Part shown: positions 1 to 9,742 of the stretch, one piece after another
How positions within the stretch are numbered: position 1 is the first letter of the stretch
Layout: the number at the start of each line of letters is the position of its first letter
Assembly: GCA_016704305.1 (NCBI GenBank)
Contig: JADJAL010000011.1
Location: 1 to 64,000 of the forward strand
Reading direction: 5' to 3'
Source of the DNA: Haliea sp.
Lineage (GTDB): Bacteria > Pseudomonadota > Gammaproteobacteria > Pseudomonadales > Halieaceae
DNA: 64,000 nt
Program-made: the position numbers and the translations under genes
The notes under the pieces: generated by a model
The model's input: the letters and a program-made list of their open reading frames with translations, nothing else
Databases searched by the model: none
What the model was told of the DNA's origin: nothing

Positions 1-74
1 CTGGTTTTGCACTACAATAGTGTCGCGATGAGGCCGAACAGGTCGGGCTTTGAAGTTCGACAGCACGGCGTTGG

Positions 75-638
75 ATGCTCGTATCTGGAATCGACATTGC
101 AAATAGAGATGAAGGGCACCATGCCGTTACCGACATTGAGGCACATGGACCCTATTATGGCGTGGTCTGTAATGCGAGGTTGGCGAAGGACAATGCCTTT
201 CCGGCAATGAGCGGAGCGGATTGGGATACTGTTATACACACCAATCTCGACGGTTTTTACAACGTGCTTAATCCGCTTATCATGCCAATGGTCCGGCGTC
301 GTAGTCCCGGTCGAATCGTAACCTTGGCGTCAGTATCGGGATTGATGGGGAATCGTGGGCAGGTTAACTATTCTGCTGCCAAGGCAGGTATTGTAGGCGC
401 CACAAAGGCGTTGGCGCTGGAAATGGCCAAACGCAAAATCACAGTAAACTGTGTGGCGCCGGGACTGATTGAGACCGAAATGCTGGAGAATATTCCAGCG
501 GAGACCATCGCTTCAACAATTCCAATGAGACGTTTAGGCCAACCTGAAGAGGTAGCTGCGGTAGTGCGGTTTCTGGTCAGCGATGCTGCCAGTTACGTGA
601 CAAGACAGGTGATATCAGTCAATGGCGGTTTGTGCTAA
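75..638 (+). pseudogene. FabG-like 3-oxoacyl-ACP reductase, 5' part missing
   Basis: This is the C-terminal three quarters of a short-chain dehydrogenase of the FabG type, which reduces 3-oxoacyl-ACP with NADPH. Visible landmarks are GPYYGVVCNA (the NAG region, with the Gly replaced by Arg), the catalytic motif YSAAK in NYSAAKAGIVGATK, and a C-terminal VNGG. The N-terminal Rossmann TGxxxGIG segment is not in this frame; an in-frame stop lies just upstream at 51-53, so the start is lost or frameshifted. The stop codon abuts the ATG of the ketosynthase gene (TAAATG), as in an operon. The GPYYGVVCNA signature is typical of the FabG proteins in arylpolyene clusters (family knowledge). Together with the broken ketosynthase this suggests a dead pigment locus. 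Confidence 0.75.
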
Positions 639-1827
639 ATGAAGAGAGAAGCTGTAACTGGCATGGGCTGTATTTCTTCGTTGGGAAGCGACTGACCGAA
701 ATCAAGTCCTGTTTGCAGCTAGCAGGAACGCACCATTACATCTCGAAGTGGGATGAGTGCGAAGGGCTATTTACCGTCTGGGCGGCCTCGGTACAAATTT
801 TGAGCTCTCGACTATCATCCCGCAAGGCAACGAGATCCATGGGTCGGGTGGCTCTTATGTCAGTGCGTGCAACAGAACTTGCCCTAGAAGATGCAGGGTT
901 GCGAGACGACCCAATATTGGTAAGCGGACGGGCGGGCATAGCTTATGGTTCCTCCTCCGGGAGTACAGACGCGACAGCAGAATTTGTTGACTTGCTCATT
1001 AATAGGCAAATGGGGAGACTTAACGCCACGAGCTATATTCGTATGATGAGCCATACCGCTGCAGTGAATATTGGCGTATTTTTTGGTCTCAAGGGCCGAA
1101 TCTATACCACATCCAGTGCCTGTACTTTTGCCAGTCAAGGTATTGGCTACGGATTTGAAGCGATTCGAAATGGCACCCAGACTTTGATGATCTGTGGTGG
1201 GAGCAGAGCTGTGTGCGACCCAGGCAGCAGTATTTGACACGCTGTTCGCGACCTCTACAAAAATGAAACACCTGAGACTACCCCGCGGCCCTTTGACAAG
1301 GACCGAGATGGTCTCGTAATCGGAGAAGGGCAAGCACACTGGTTCTGGAGGAGTTGAATCACGCCAGGGAGCGTGGGGCGACGATTCTGACGAGGTTATC
1401 GGTTTTGGCACAAACAGCGATGGAACGCACGTTACCCAGCCGGATGTCGACTCGATTTGTAATGTGCTAAAGCTATCCCTGGCGGACGCCGGCATTGCGG
1501 CCACTGATGTTGGTTACGTTAGTGCTCACGGTGCCGCGACCCAAATGGGAGACATTGCGGAAAGCCACGCTACCTTGAAAATACTGCAGTAAGCCCCAAT
1601 TAGCGCTTAAAAGCTACACAGGGCATACCTTGGGAGCCTGCGGCGGGATCGAAGCTATGGTTACAATCCATATGATGAAAGATGGATGGTTCCACCCCAC
1701 CTTAAACCTGCAAAACGTGGATCCTGACTGCGCGGAAATTGACTATATTACAGGCGCAGGTCGTAAATTGGATTGCGAGATAGTCATGTCCAACAATTTT
1801 GCTTTTGGCGGATTAATACTTCACTGA
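639..1827 (+). pseudogene. beta-ketoacyl-ACP synthase (FabF-like), multiply frameshifted
   Basis: Pieces of one ketosynthase can be read across three frames: VTGMGCISSLGSD at the start (ending in an in-frame TGA), then a long middle segment with the active-site Cys in TSSACTFASQG, then RPFDKDRDGLVIGEG, then VGYVSAHGAATQMGD (active-site His region), and finally GHTLGACGGIEA and NNFAFGG near the C-terminus. The family is normally about 400 residues and the span fits that. It would elongate an acyl chain on ACP, and it follows the FabG-like gene directly. At least four frame changes plus internal stops make it non-functional as written. Several of these are not simple homopolymer slips, so decay is more likely here than in other broken genes of the window. 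Confidence 0.8.
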
Positions 1828-2084
1828 TATTTAGGAATTACCAGGTGTAATAGTTGCGACCTGATCTGACAGTTACCGGATCAGTACATCTTGACCTGAT
1901 GCGAACGCTCAGGCGTCTAGATTACCTACTTGCAAAGTTTGCGGTTGACGATAGGTCAGCACCTCCGATTACCAGTTGATTCTTTATGTTTAAACGTTGG
2001 AAAACAACAGAATTGTGATATACACTCAAAAAAAAGGTAATCGATTTCAACCCTGTACTAACGAACATTTCAAGGATAAAAATA
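1828..2084. other. intergenic, upstream of small lipoprotein gene
   Basis: AT-rich spacer with no recognisable gene. Just before the next ATG there is an AAGGATAAAAATA ribosome-binding region, preceded by an A-run. No confident promoter or terminator is seen. Confidence 0.4.
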
Positions 2085-2468
2085 ATGAATACACACTTTT
2101 TTCAAGCCAGCCTGCTTTTATCTGTCGCTTTATTGACGGCTTGCGCTTCCAACAATACCGCCACACCAACTACTAAAAACACCGCCACGCCAACCACCCA
2201 AAACGTTGCAAAACAACAAGTGATGGCGCCCATTCCGGTGGATAGCCCTTTCTCGAAAATTAAAGTTGGGATGCCAAATAAACAAGTGCATGACCTGATA
2301 GGGACTCCGACCGACACGAAACATTACACAACTGGCAAAGCCTTTATTCCGTTTTATTTTGGCAATGATACGATGCGCTTGAAGATATATACAAAAGGCC
2401 AAGGGCGGATTGTTTATACGGGGTGGGGGTGGTGGAGTAGACCTGCGCGTCAACCAAATCGTATATGA
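2085..2468 (+). CDS. small SmpA/BamE-like lipoprotein, C-terminus probably frameshifted
   Basis: A predicted outer-membrane lipoprotein: a hydrophobic signal segment ends in the lipobox LLTAC at about residues 16-20, followed by a Thr/Asn/Pro-rich linker with a near-duplicated TATPTTKN/TATPTTQN repeat. A small domain with the pattern IKVGMPNKQVHDLIGTP resembles the SmpA/OmlA (BamE-like) fold. The ATG is preceded by AAGGAT at good spacing. Near 2420-2440, after a G-rich run, the +1 frame reads GGGGGVDLRVNQIVYD, which looks more natural than the annotated tail. A single base loss there, and perhaps another before PNEDDYR at about 2469, probably altered the C-terminus. The specific function is unknown. 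Confidence 0.6.
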   Translation: MNTHFFQASLLLSVALLTACASNNTATPTTKNTATPTTQNVAKQQVMAPIPVDSPFSKIKVGMPNKQVHDLIGTPTDTKHYTTGKAFIPFYFGNDTMRLKIYTKGQGRIVYTGWGWWSRPARQPNRI

Positions 2469-2647
2469 CCTAATGAGGACGATTACAGGAACTGATATCT
2501 GATCTTCAACAACATCCTCAAAGACGAATATTTGAAACGATAGCAATTTTGGCTGCTTGGTGAGACCCGCCCAATCCTAGATGGCTGGATCACTGATAAT
2601 ATAAATAAATTTTAGGAGGTATTAAATACCACACATTGAGCTGCAAC

Positions 2648-3234
2648 TCATGGACGCTTCATAGCACGTCCAATTGCTGAATCGTCTGAAACCATCTGTT
2701 GCATCACTTGGTCAAATATGCGCGGCATATCTCTCTCAATTCCTCCTCGGCCTCTCCCCAAGAGTGTACCAGTTACAACTACGCTGTCCGTTAACGATTC
2801 TGACTCCAATGCATTACCCTCGGCATCGAAAACAGCAATATCAATCACGTAATTGAATCTACCGTTGTAATAAGAGTCGAAATTCCAGTCTTTGATCGAA
2901 ACAATTATTCGAAAGTTGCGAACTATCGCTGCTCGGGAGCAAGCCGCTTATCCAAGTCGGAACGAATCAATTCGCTGAGAGCAATGTTACCATCGGTGGA
3001 TACATCAAACGGGATGCCAACCCGTGTTCGATATTTCCCGATGTAATATGGCTCTTTATTGCCAGAGAGCACATACGGTCGATTATCGGCAACAACAAGT
3101 GTTGTGATGGAAAAACCAAAGGCCGCCTTCTCATGTGCCAGGTCCGAACTCATCGACACAGATTGTCCAACTACGCAACCCACAAGTGGCGAAAGCAATA
3201 AAATCGACAGCAACGCCTGTAGCACGCGTTTCAT
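2648..3234 (-). pseudogene. putative lipoprotein, frameshifted
   Basis: Two reading frames join into one lipoprotein of about 195 residues. The first part has a signal peptide with lipobox PLVGC and runs to KRLAPEQ. After a one-base shift near 2930 the second continues with IVRNFRIIVSIKDWNFDSYY and then a beta-rich segment to GRAMKRP. I chose the internal Met that begins MKRVLQALL as start because it gives a normal-length signal peptide. It lies just left of the halogenase-like flavoprotein on the same strand and may have been in the same operon. I do not recognise the family with certainty; small lipoproteins occur in arylpolyene-type clusters, which would fit. Confidence 0.6.
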
Positions 3235-3368
3235 ATACTTAATAAGCACCAAATTATAAAGCAGGGATCGTAATCACAACGACATCATTCTCTCTTGTAC
3301 ACAACACGAAATTATAACGAGAAAGAGATTCCATGTGGGCGCCCGCAACTTCGAATCATTGAGTTTGT
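3235..3368. other. short intergenic segment
   Basis: Spacer between the flavoprotein remnant and the lipoprotein remnant. No gene or clear signal is seen. Confidence 0.3.
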
Positions 3369-4612
3369 TTACTCGTATTGGGATTGGGGTGTCGTACAGT
3401 ATTGCCAGAGCGCGTTGAGACGTCGTTTATGACCACTAACGTAAGGATTTGTTTCGTCCCAGGCGGCCAGCCAATATCGAGCAAATCATTCTGCGGATAT
3501 CCGGCGACTGCTTGTCTTGAAAAATAACATCCTGGAACCGACCGTCATCCAGGCAGTCAAATGTGCGAAAAGTATCGACTCCTTTTTTAACGGTTTGGCG
3601 TATTCCTTCTCCCAATCAACTGCATCCCCTTGTAACTGCCTGTCCAATAGTTTCGCGGCAATGCCTGCAGAACGCATGGCTATGGTGACGCCCGAGGAAA
3701 ACACAGGGTCCAGGAATTCCCCTGCATTTCCCAAGAGGGCGTATTTATCGCTACACATCTTGTCTACATTTGCGGCATAGCCGGTGATTTTTCGGGACGG
3801 CGTATCCCATACGGCATTGGCAAGCAACTGTCCCAAAGCCTGATCTTCTGCAACGATCGCCTTCAAGTCAGTTGTGTCACCCACCTGGTATCTCGCAAGA
3901 AAATCAGGCTCAGCGACAACCCCAATAGAGCAGCGTCCATCCGGAAAAGGGATTAGCCAGTACCATACATCATTATGTTTGGGGTGTACCGTAACGAGAA
4001 TTGTGAAGCGATCGTATGCGGTATCTGAAATATTGTCCTCAATATGTGTAAAAGCAGCCGCTCGGACGGGAAAGTTCGATGGAGACTCCAATTTTAGTAG
4101 CCGAGCGAGGACGCGTCCGAAACCACTTGCATCAAGCAGGAACTTGCCGCTGAATGTTTTGATGGAGCCGTCGGAGAGCTTACAGGTGACCCCGGAGATT
4201 TCTTGTTCTATGTCTACGGACACAATCTCGTGTTCGTAGCGTATATCTACGCCGGCCCGCTCAGCTTCGTCAGCGAGTAGTTTGTCGAAAGGTGCGCGTT
4301 GTACCTGATATGTCTCACTCCAGCCAGAGGAGAACTATTCACCAAAAGTCAAATCCACTGTAGATACCCCCGACGTTGGAAAATGGCTCCGTTTTTTCGT
4401 TGGAATCCTGCGGCATTTACCGCTTCCAACATGCCCGCTTCCTCAATGTATTCCATACACTGTGGCAGGAGGCTCTCTCCGATCGAAAAGCGGGGAAAAA
4501 AGCCTCGCTCCAGTACCAGTACCCGGTAACCAGCATTATGGAGAATGGCGGCAGAAATTGAACCAGCTGGTCCTGCGCCAATTATCAGCGCATCATATGG
4601 TTGCTCATTCAA
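3369..4612 (-). pseudogene. FAD-dependent oxidoreductase (tryptophan-halogenase-like), multiply frameshifted
   Basis: The N-terminal part carries a dinucleotide-binding motif (IIGAGPAG) and the ESLLP motif typical of halogenase-like flavoproteins. After frame changes it continues with ETYQVQRAPFDKLLADEAERAG, then a long central domain with LLDASGFGR and LLGNAGEFLDPVFSSGV (FAD-contacting region). After two more shifts near the C-terminus it reads AAWDETNPYVSGHKRRLNALWQ before a stop. The assembled length of about 414 codons matches the family. Such flavoproteins are a regular component of arylpolyene gene clusters (family knowledge); the substrate is unknown. At least three frameshifts make it inactive as written. 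Confidence 0.75.
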
Positions 4613-4631
4613 AACAATGGCCTTTGTATAT

Positions 4632-5073
4632 TTATTGTTCTAGCGTAACTACGTCACCAACCAAAGTTACGCCCGCCATTATCGCACCATTGCCGCATTC
4701 AAACTCAGTTGCACTACTGATCTCATTCTTTTGTAATAGCTGCGAATATTGATGGCGGCATTGCCACCCAATTGAGTAATCCTATCCTGCAAGCTCAGCA
4801 TGGCACCGAGGAAAGCCCACTGACAGGCACCCTCTTCTGTCTTTCCAAATGCATTGGTCTTCTTATTAGACATAAACTCACCGTGATTGGTGGCAATTTT
4901 GCCATGGGCCTGATCTCCAAATTTAAACACATAGCCCTTTGACATCTTTTCTTTTGCTGAAGACGTGTTCAAAGCTGCTTCAATTGAGTACATATTTTGA
5001 TCGTCTCTGGCATAGCCCAAGTTAGAAAAAAAAACAACAAAAGATGATGGAAATGGAACCCAAATTTTTCATT
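4632..5073 (-). pseudogene. small secreted protein often mislabelled 'excinuclease ABC subunit A', frameshifted
   Basis: Reconstruction gives a signal peptide (MKNLGSISIIF) after a good GGAG ribosome-binding site, then ARDDQNMYSIEAAL, FGDQAHG and the family hallmark NKKTNAFGKTEEGACQWAFL. After a shift near 4715 it ends YKRNEISSATEFECGNG, GVTLVGDVVTLEQ. One frameshift lies in the T-run at about 5023-5031, the other near the C-terminal Cys. The family is small, periplasmic and of unknown function. Its common database name, excinuclease, is not supported by any UvrA motif. The gap to the flavoprotein start is 19 bases, so the two were probably co-transcribed. Confidence 0.65.
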
Positions 5074-5111
5074 ACTAACTCCTTAGTTGTATTAGAATTT
5101 AATGTAGCGTA

Positions 5112-5845
5112 CTACTTTCGCATCAGTTCTCCAAGTCCGTTAGTGAATTGCCCATGTAAGTTCCCCTTATAACGAGGGCTGTTAAGCTTGCTAATCGAAA
5201 AAATGAACTGCGACGGAGAGGTAACATCAACACCGGTCAAGCGAGCATCGATTGTCGCGTTAGCAAAATCCAAACGACTGTTTGACACCGTCATGCCAAT
5301 CGAACCCAAAAGCCGTATATTGGTAGCAACAACGACCGAATGCTCGAGTAGTATCTGAGTCAATTTGAATATTCTCCATCTGTACTTCAGAGTCCTTGAT
5401 TAACAGTCGCTCAGCAACAATATTCTTCAGTACCACAGAGCGACAATGCTGAATCACCACCTCCCTGTATACACCGCTGTATAGCTGGTTACTTTTTCCT
5501 TTACAGTGGAGTGATTGTGTAGTTGATTGTACAGATGGTCGAGGTGACCGTTGGATACGCTGACTTTCGGTCAATGCAGCGAGCAATAGATCGTTAAATA
5601 CCTGTGGCTGGCTTTCATCGGCAATGCCCGCATCATCAATAATCGTCAGCGAGACATTTGGTAGCTGACCTTCCAACAGTTTGGCGGTTCGCAGGGGAGC
5701 GATAGTATCATTGCTCCCCCAAATAACGTGAACACGATGGGGGTTATTGTAAATTGCATCAGAAAAATTTTCCTCCACCAAAGCCCACCCGGCATTAAAG
5801 TTGGCCCGATTGATCATCAGACTGCCCCATAACATCTTATAATTG
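5112..5845 (-). pseudogene. C-terminal remnant of an alpha/beta hydrolase, truncated and frameshifted
   Basis: The readable part contains VIWGSNDTIAPLRTAKLL, the region that places the catalytic acid in alpha/beta hydrolases, and DESQPQVFN, where a His-containing loop would be expected. A C-terminal extension rich in V, I and L with hints of short repeats follows and changes frame near 5350. The N-terminal lid and nucleophile elbow (GxSxG) are missing: the gene ends abruptly at about 5846, exactly where the duplicated GFA-gene fragment begins. The truncation therefore looks like a rearrangement breakpoint. The substrate cannot be inferred. Confidence 0.6.
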
Positions 5846-5846
5846 T

Positions 5847-6122
5847 TTCAGGTATGGCCGGGTTAAAACGGTATATCCGGTTACCGCACACCGGGCAGAA
5901 TTTAGCCGCATTGATGTTGCCATTGTCGGCACTGCGGCTCCAATCCGCCATCACGCCTTCAAACTCCACCGCGTTTACGTTGACCAGTGCGGTGATGCTG
6001 AACGCGCTCGTGGACAGCTTCTGGCACTGTTTGCAGTGGCATGCTTACTCTCTGAGTGGCGGCTCGAGCAGGCGATACTTCACGCCACCACATTGGCAGG
6101 AGCCTTCGATTGGGTAGGTCAT
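5847..6122 (-). pseudogene. GFA-family protein, truncated duplicate (copy 1)
   Basis: This is a fragment of a GFA/CENP-V-type gene with zinc-binding cysteines: CQCGGVKYRL, then ACHCKQCQK, then FCPVCGNRIYRF. It is a direct duplicate of the segment at 9305-9611, with similarity running from 5847 to about 6151. An in-frame TAA interrupts it just before ACHCKQC, and its 3' part is cut off at 5846 against the hydrolase remnant. Unlike copy 2, it keeps CHC in the second cysteine motif. GFA proteins are zinc-dependent and some bind glutathione-derived adducts. This copy cannot be functional. Confidence 0.8.
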
Positions 6123-6190
6123 TTCTTCTATCTCCGGAGTAATCGAGTCTTAATGCCTGAGTCCAGGCACAAACTAATTGGTGCCGGCTC

Positions 6191-7008
6191 CTATTGGCTC
6201 ATTACGAAACCGCCGTTGGGCGATAAAACCTGGCCAGTCATAAACTTCGCTTCATCACTGGCAAGGTAAACTGCGGGCCACGCTATGTCATCGGCATCAC
6301 CAAAGCGGTGCATGGGTGTCTGAGCCTCAAGCAGTGCTCGCACGGAACCAAATGGCGCGGTTAGCTCGGTATCGATAAAACCGGAGCGAGTGCATTTACT
6401 CTGATTCCTCGCGACACCACCTCGCGTGCCAACGAACGTGTAAACCCAAGAATCGGCCTTGGCTGCGCAGTAGTTACTCCGATACCGCCTGTCGTGCCCA
6501 TGATCGAGCCCATGTTGATAATGCAACCACAGAGCTGCGGGTTCATGATCTTCAGAGCCTCCCTGGAGCAAAAGAACGTGCCATTAAGATGAACCGCTAT
6601 CATGCGCGTCCAGTCTTCGTCTGACATTTCAACCGTCAGGTCCAGGTGAGTCGCGATCGGCCCACCTGCGGCCAGCTCCGCCTGTTGCTTCAACGGAACC
6701 TCGTTTACTCGCCGAACGGATTTATCATCTCCAGGCGCGAAACCAAAACCCGCATTATTGACCAGGATATCCAACCGTCCGAACTGAGAGGCCACGTGCT
6801 CGAACATGGCGCGCACTGCCGTCGAATCAGCGACATCGGCCGCGATTCCCATTCCGCCAAGCTCTGCCGCAACTTTGTGCGCAACCTCCTCGCGCAGATC
6901 ATTGATAATCAAGTCGGCGCCTTCTTCCCGGAAACGGCGCGCGATACGGGCGCCAATACCTGCGCCACCGCCGGTAACCAGGGCAATTTTACCTTCCAAC
7001 CGACCCAT
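6191..7008 (-). pseudogene. SDR-family oxidoreductase, frameshifted
   Basis: The start is chosen at MGRLEGKIALVTGG, behind GGGGAATTAAGT, which gives the normal SDR N-terminus with TGGGAGIGAR. NNAGFGF and the Ser region INMGSIMGTTGG are present. The catalytic Tyr-Lys motif (YCAAK) is found only in a neighbouring frame around 6460, between compensating indels. A further shift near 6390 moves the C-terminus (FIDTELTAPFG to SPNGGFVMSQ) into a third frame. NAD(P)-dependent alcohol or ketone oxidoreduction would be the ancestral activity. It lies 100 bases downstream of a similar, intact SDR on the same strand. Confidence 0.75.
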
Positions 7009-7108
7009 ACTTAATTCCCCGACAGAAACCGTTGCGTAAACAAGCGATATCACCATCACTGGTGCACACGGTGAACCCGGGAGCACCGCATCCTGATACT
7101 TGGGCACT

Positions 7109-7873
7109 TTACGCCGTCATGCCGCCATCGACCATGTACACACCGCCGTTCAGAAACTTACTCTCCTCACTGGCGAGGAACAGTATGAGATTGGCCACGT
7201 CGGCGGGCACCCCGTAGCGCCCCATCGGTATGGATTGAATCAGGGCCTGGCGCATCGCCGCCGGTTCATCCGGCATGGAACCACGCTCGAGCGACTCGAT
7301 CATCCGGCCCTCTATGGGGGACGGATTGACTGTGTTCACGCGAATATTCAGCGGGCCGCCTTCTTTCGCCGTCGAGCGCATCAACCCGATGACCGCATGC
7401 TTGCTGGCATTATAGGCCGACAACCCCGGTGATCCGCTGACGCCCGCGACCGAGGATGTGATCACAATGCTGCCGCCACCCTGTGCCGCCAATGCCGGGA
7501 AAACATGTTTGATGCCAAGGAATACTCCAACCACATTGATGTCGAGTAGCCGCCTGAACGCATCGGTGTCGTACTCGCTGACCGGGGCCACAAGGCCTTC
7601 GACGCCGGCGTTGGCGACAAGCACATCAAGCCGGCCAAACGTCTCCAGCGCCTTTCGCACATAGGCGACTGTATCGTCTTCCGAGGTGACGTCTGCAACG
7701 CAGTAGGCTACGGAGCTTCCTCCAAGTAACGCAACTGCCTGCTGCAACGCGGCTTCATTTACATCCACAAGCAGCACCTGCGCGCCACCGGCCAGGAACT
7801 GCGCCGCCACCTCCCTGGCGATTTCCCCTGCTCCGCCCGTGAGGATGACCGCCTTTCCCTTTACTGTTCCCAT
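7109..7873 (-). CDS. SDR-family oxidoreductase
   Basis: An intact classical short-chain dehydrogenase of about 254 residues starting at MGTVKGKAVILTGG. Visible motifs are VANAGVEG (NAG), ITSSVAG (catalytic Ser), YNASK (catalytic Tyr and Lys) and the C-terminal VDGG of the family. It should interconvert an alcohol and a ketone with NAD(P)H; the substrate is unknown. The cofactor motif is odd: TGGAGEIARE lacks the last Gly of TGxxxGxG, which could weaken cofactor binding. An alternative start ten codons upstream lacks a better ribosome-binding site. Transcription probably continues into the damaged SDR downstream. Confidence 0.85.
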   Translation of the reverse strand: MGTVKGKAVILTGGAGEIAREVAAQFLAGGAQVLLVDVNEAALQQAVALLGGSSVAYCVADVTSEDDTVAYVRKALETFGRLDVLVANAGVEGLVAPVSEYDTDAFRRLLDINVVGVFLGIKHVFPALAAQGGGSIVITSSVAGVSGSPGLSAYNASKHAVIGLMRSTAKEGGPLNIRVNTVNPSPIEGRMIESLERGSMPDEPAAMRQALIQSIPMGRYGVPADVANLILFLASEESKFLNGGVYMVDGGMTA

Positions 7874-8022
7874 GTTCCATTCCTGGCCGATTGTTATTCT
7901 CATGATATAAGGTCGAACCTGAACGGCTTTGAGCCCGCCTTATTTATCGAGTGTTTAAACGCGGTATTACCAACAACGCAAGCTCACCCTACCAAAACGT
8001 CGTTACGATACAACCTGGCTCA

Positions 8023-8088
8023 GGGACAGACCACGTTTTCTGCCACAATTCTGACATCGATTCGGCGATTTTAATCGTGGTCTGTCCC
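8023..8088. repeat. inverted repeat, GGGACAGACCACG ... CGTGGTCTGTCCC
   Basis: A perfect 13-base inverted repeat (8023-8035 and 8076-8088) with a 40-base loop in the intergenic region ahead of the lipid kinase gene. The sequence GTGGTCTGTCCCC is a motif I associate with REP-like elements near RAYT (TnpA-REP) transposases in proteobacteria; no such transposase is present here. It may be a stray mobile repeat, or may act as an RNA hairpin in the kinase leader. Confidence 0.7.
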
Positions 8089-8139
8089 CACGCTACTTCC
8101 CTGCCCCCCACTTCTTGCCTACGATAGCGCGGGACCGTT

Positions 8140-9108
8140 TTGCACTGGGAGCACCAGCGATTGCCCGGCACGCCCGACATCCAAACCGTTGTGATCATCT
8201 ACAACCCGTTGTCCGGCAGGGGCAAGACCGGGCATGTGGCGCAGCAGGCATGCGCCCGGTTTGAAGCGTTTGGCTGGCAGGTACAGCAGGTGATCCCAAC
8301 CGCCTACGCGGGGCATGCAGAGGCAGTGCTCGCTCCCCAGTGGAGCGACTCTGTCGACCTGATCGTTGTCGTCGGCGGCGACGGCACGCTTAGGGAAGTG
8401 GTGACCGGTTTGATCCGCACCGGCTCCAGAACCTGCCTCGGGTTCATACCCATGGGCAATGCGAACGTAATGGCGCGGGAGTTCAACATCCCGCTAAATC
8501 CCGAACACGCCAATAAAGCCGTACTGGAAGGCACAGCCGTCTCGCCCGATGTCGGGAAGTTCGAATCCGGCAGGCAAGATTCGCACTACTTCCTCGCGAT
8601 GATTGAAGTCGGACAGGGCGCGAAAATCGTGCATTGTGTTGACCAGCTCCGCAACGGCAAGCTCAATCGCCTATACCGATTCTGGGGAGACATCGTCTAC
8701 GTGATCGGGGCCCTGCTCTCACTGCTGGGCAGGAAACCCGCACCGTTCACATTGACGACCGACGGAGCGAACTGCAGAACCAATCAATACCACGCCGTGA
8801 TCAGCTGCATCCGCACCTATTCCAAAGGCTGGTCGATGACGCCCGAGGCGGTGTTTGACGATGGCCTGCTGGACCGGGTGAGCAGCGAGAGCGCGAGTGT
8901 TTTGTCTTTTGGCAGACACATGATCGCAGCATCTGGCTGTAAACCCTTTGCCTCGCCGTACGTTTGTTATGGGCGGGGTAGAACCTTTGCTATCGCGAGT
9001 GAAAGCACGCTGTTCATACAGGCCGATGGCGAGGCCATTACACAGGCCACGGTACTGACTGTCGAGACGCTCACGGGGGCTTATCGTATCCTGGTCCCAG
9101 GCCGGTGA
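8140..9108 (+). CDS. diacylglycerol/lipid kinase family protein (YegS/BmrU-like)
   Basis: About 322 residues with the DAGK catalytic-domain hallmarks: IIYNPLSGRGK near the N-terminus and VVVGGDGTLREV (the nucleotide-binding GGDGT) at about residues 80-90, then GFIPMGNANVMARE (the substrate/ATP loop). The C-terminal lobe has DGEAI, typical of the second beta domain. The enzyme would phosphorylate a lipid such as diacylglycerol or a sphingoid-like substrate at the membrane. It would start at a TTG, and internal starts nearer VVIIYNPLSG are possible, so the first 15-20 residues are uncertain. It is a lone gene on this strand between SDR and GFA genes and looks intact. Confidence 0.85.
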   Translation: MHWEHQRLPGTPDIQTVVIIYNPLSGRGKTGHVAQQACARFEAFGWQVQQVIPTAYAGHAEAVLAPQWSDSVDLIVVVGGDGTLREVVTGLIRTGSRTCLGFIPMGNANVMAREFNIPLNPEHANKAVLEGTAVSPDVGKFESGRQDSHYFLAMIEVGQGAKIVHCVDQLRNGKLNRLYRFWGDIVYVIGALLSLLGRKPAPFTLTTDGANCRTNQYHAVISCIRTYSKGWSMTPEAVFDDGLLDRVSSESASVLSFGRHMIAASGCKPFASPYVCYGRGRTFAIASESTLFIQADGEAITQATVLTVETLTGAYRILVPGR

Positions 9109-9174
9109 GCTTGAGCAGTGAGGATTATGGGCATGATCGAAGAAGAATTTCGACGTTTCCGCCGCTAGAGCGAA

Positions 9175-9581
9175 TCACATCTGTTTATCAAAAACTGTGA
9201 CGCCCTCAGGGATGGTGAACCACGCCTGCTTCTCGCTAACCCACAAATGGGCAGTAGGATTCAGTATTCTGGTATCCGACAGGTTGGCAGGCTTCAGCTT
9301 GATGGTTTCAGGTATGGCCGGGTTGAAATGGTATATCCGGTTACCGCACACCGGGCAGAATTTAGCCGCATTGATGTTGCCATTGTCGGCACTGCGGCTC
9401 CAATCCGCCATCACGCCTTCAAACTCGACCGCATTGGCGTTGACAAGTGCGGTGACGCTGAACGCGCTCGTGGACAACTTCTGGCACTGTTTGCGGTGGC
9501 AGGCCACAACCTGAGTGGCGGTTCGAGTAAGCGGTATTTGACGCCACCGCATTGGCAGGAGCCTTCGATTGGGTAGGTCAT
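9175..9581 (-). pseudogene. GFA-family protein, frameshifted (copy 2)
   Basis: The start MTYPIEGSCQCGG follows a GGAG site. A one-base loss near 9518 interrupts the protein between EPPLR and VVACHRKQCQK; downstream the frame is open through FCPVCGNRIYHF to a natural-looking end. Zinc-binding cysteines are CQC, CxxC and FCPVC; the second motif reads CHRKQC, so one ligand (CHC in copy 1) is replaced by Arg. It is the parent or sibling of the fragment at 5847-6122 and the only copy with a full 3' end. GFA-family members bind zinc and sometimes glutathione adducts; the function here is unknown. Confidence 0.8.
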
Positions 9582-9742
9582 TTCTTTAATCTCCGGAGTA
9601 ATCGAGTCTTTGAGCGCGATACTGTCGTGCCACTGCAACTGTAGCCGTTTGCGAAGCGCGTAGCCATTTCCAGACTGATCTCGGGAATCAAAAACAGCAC
9701 ATGGCTAATGGGCGGCCTGTCACCCAACCCGTTAGCGCGTCA

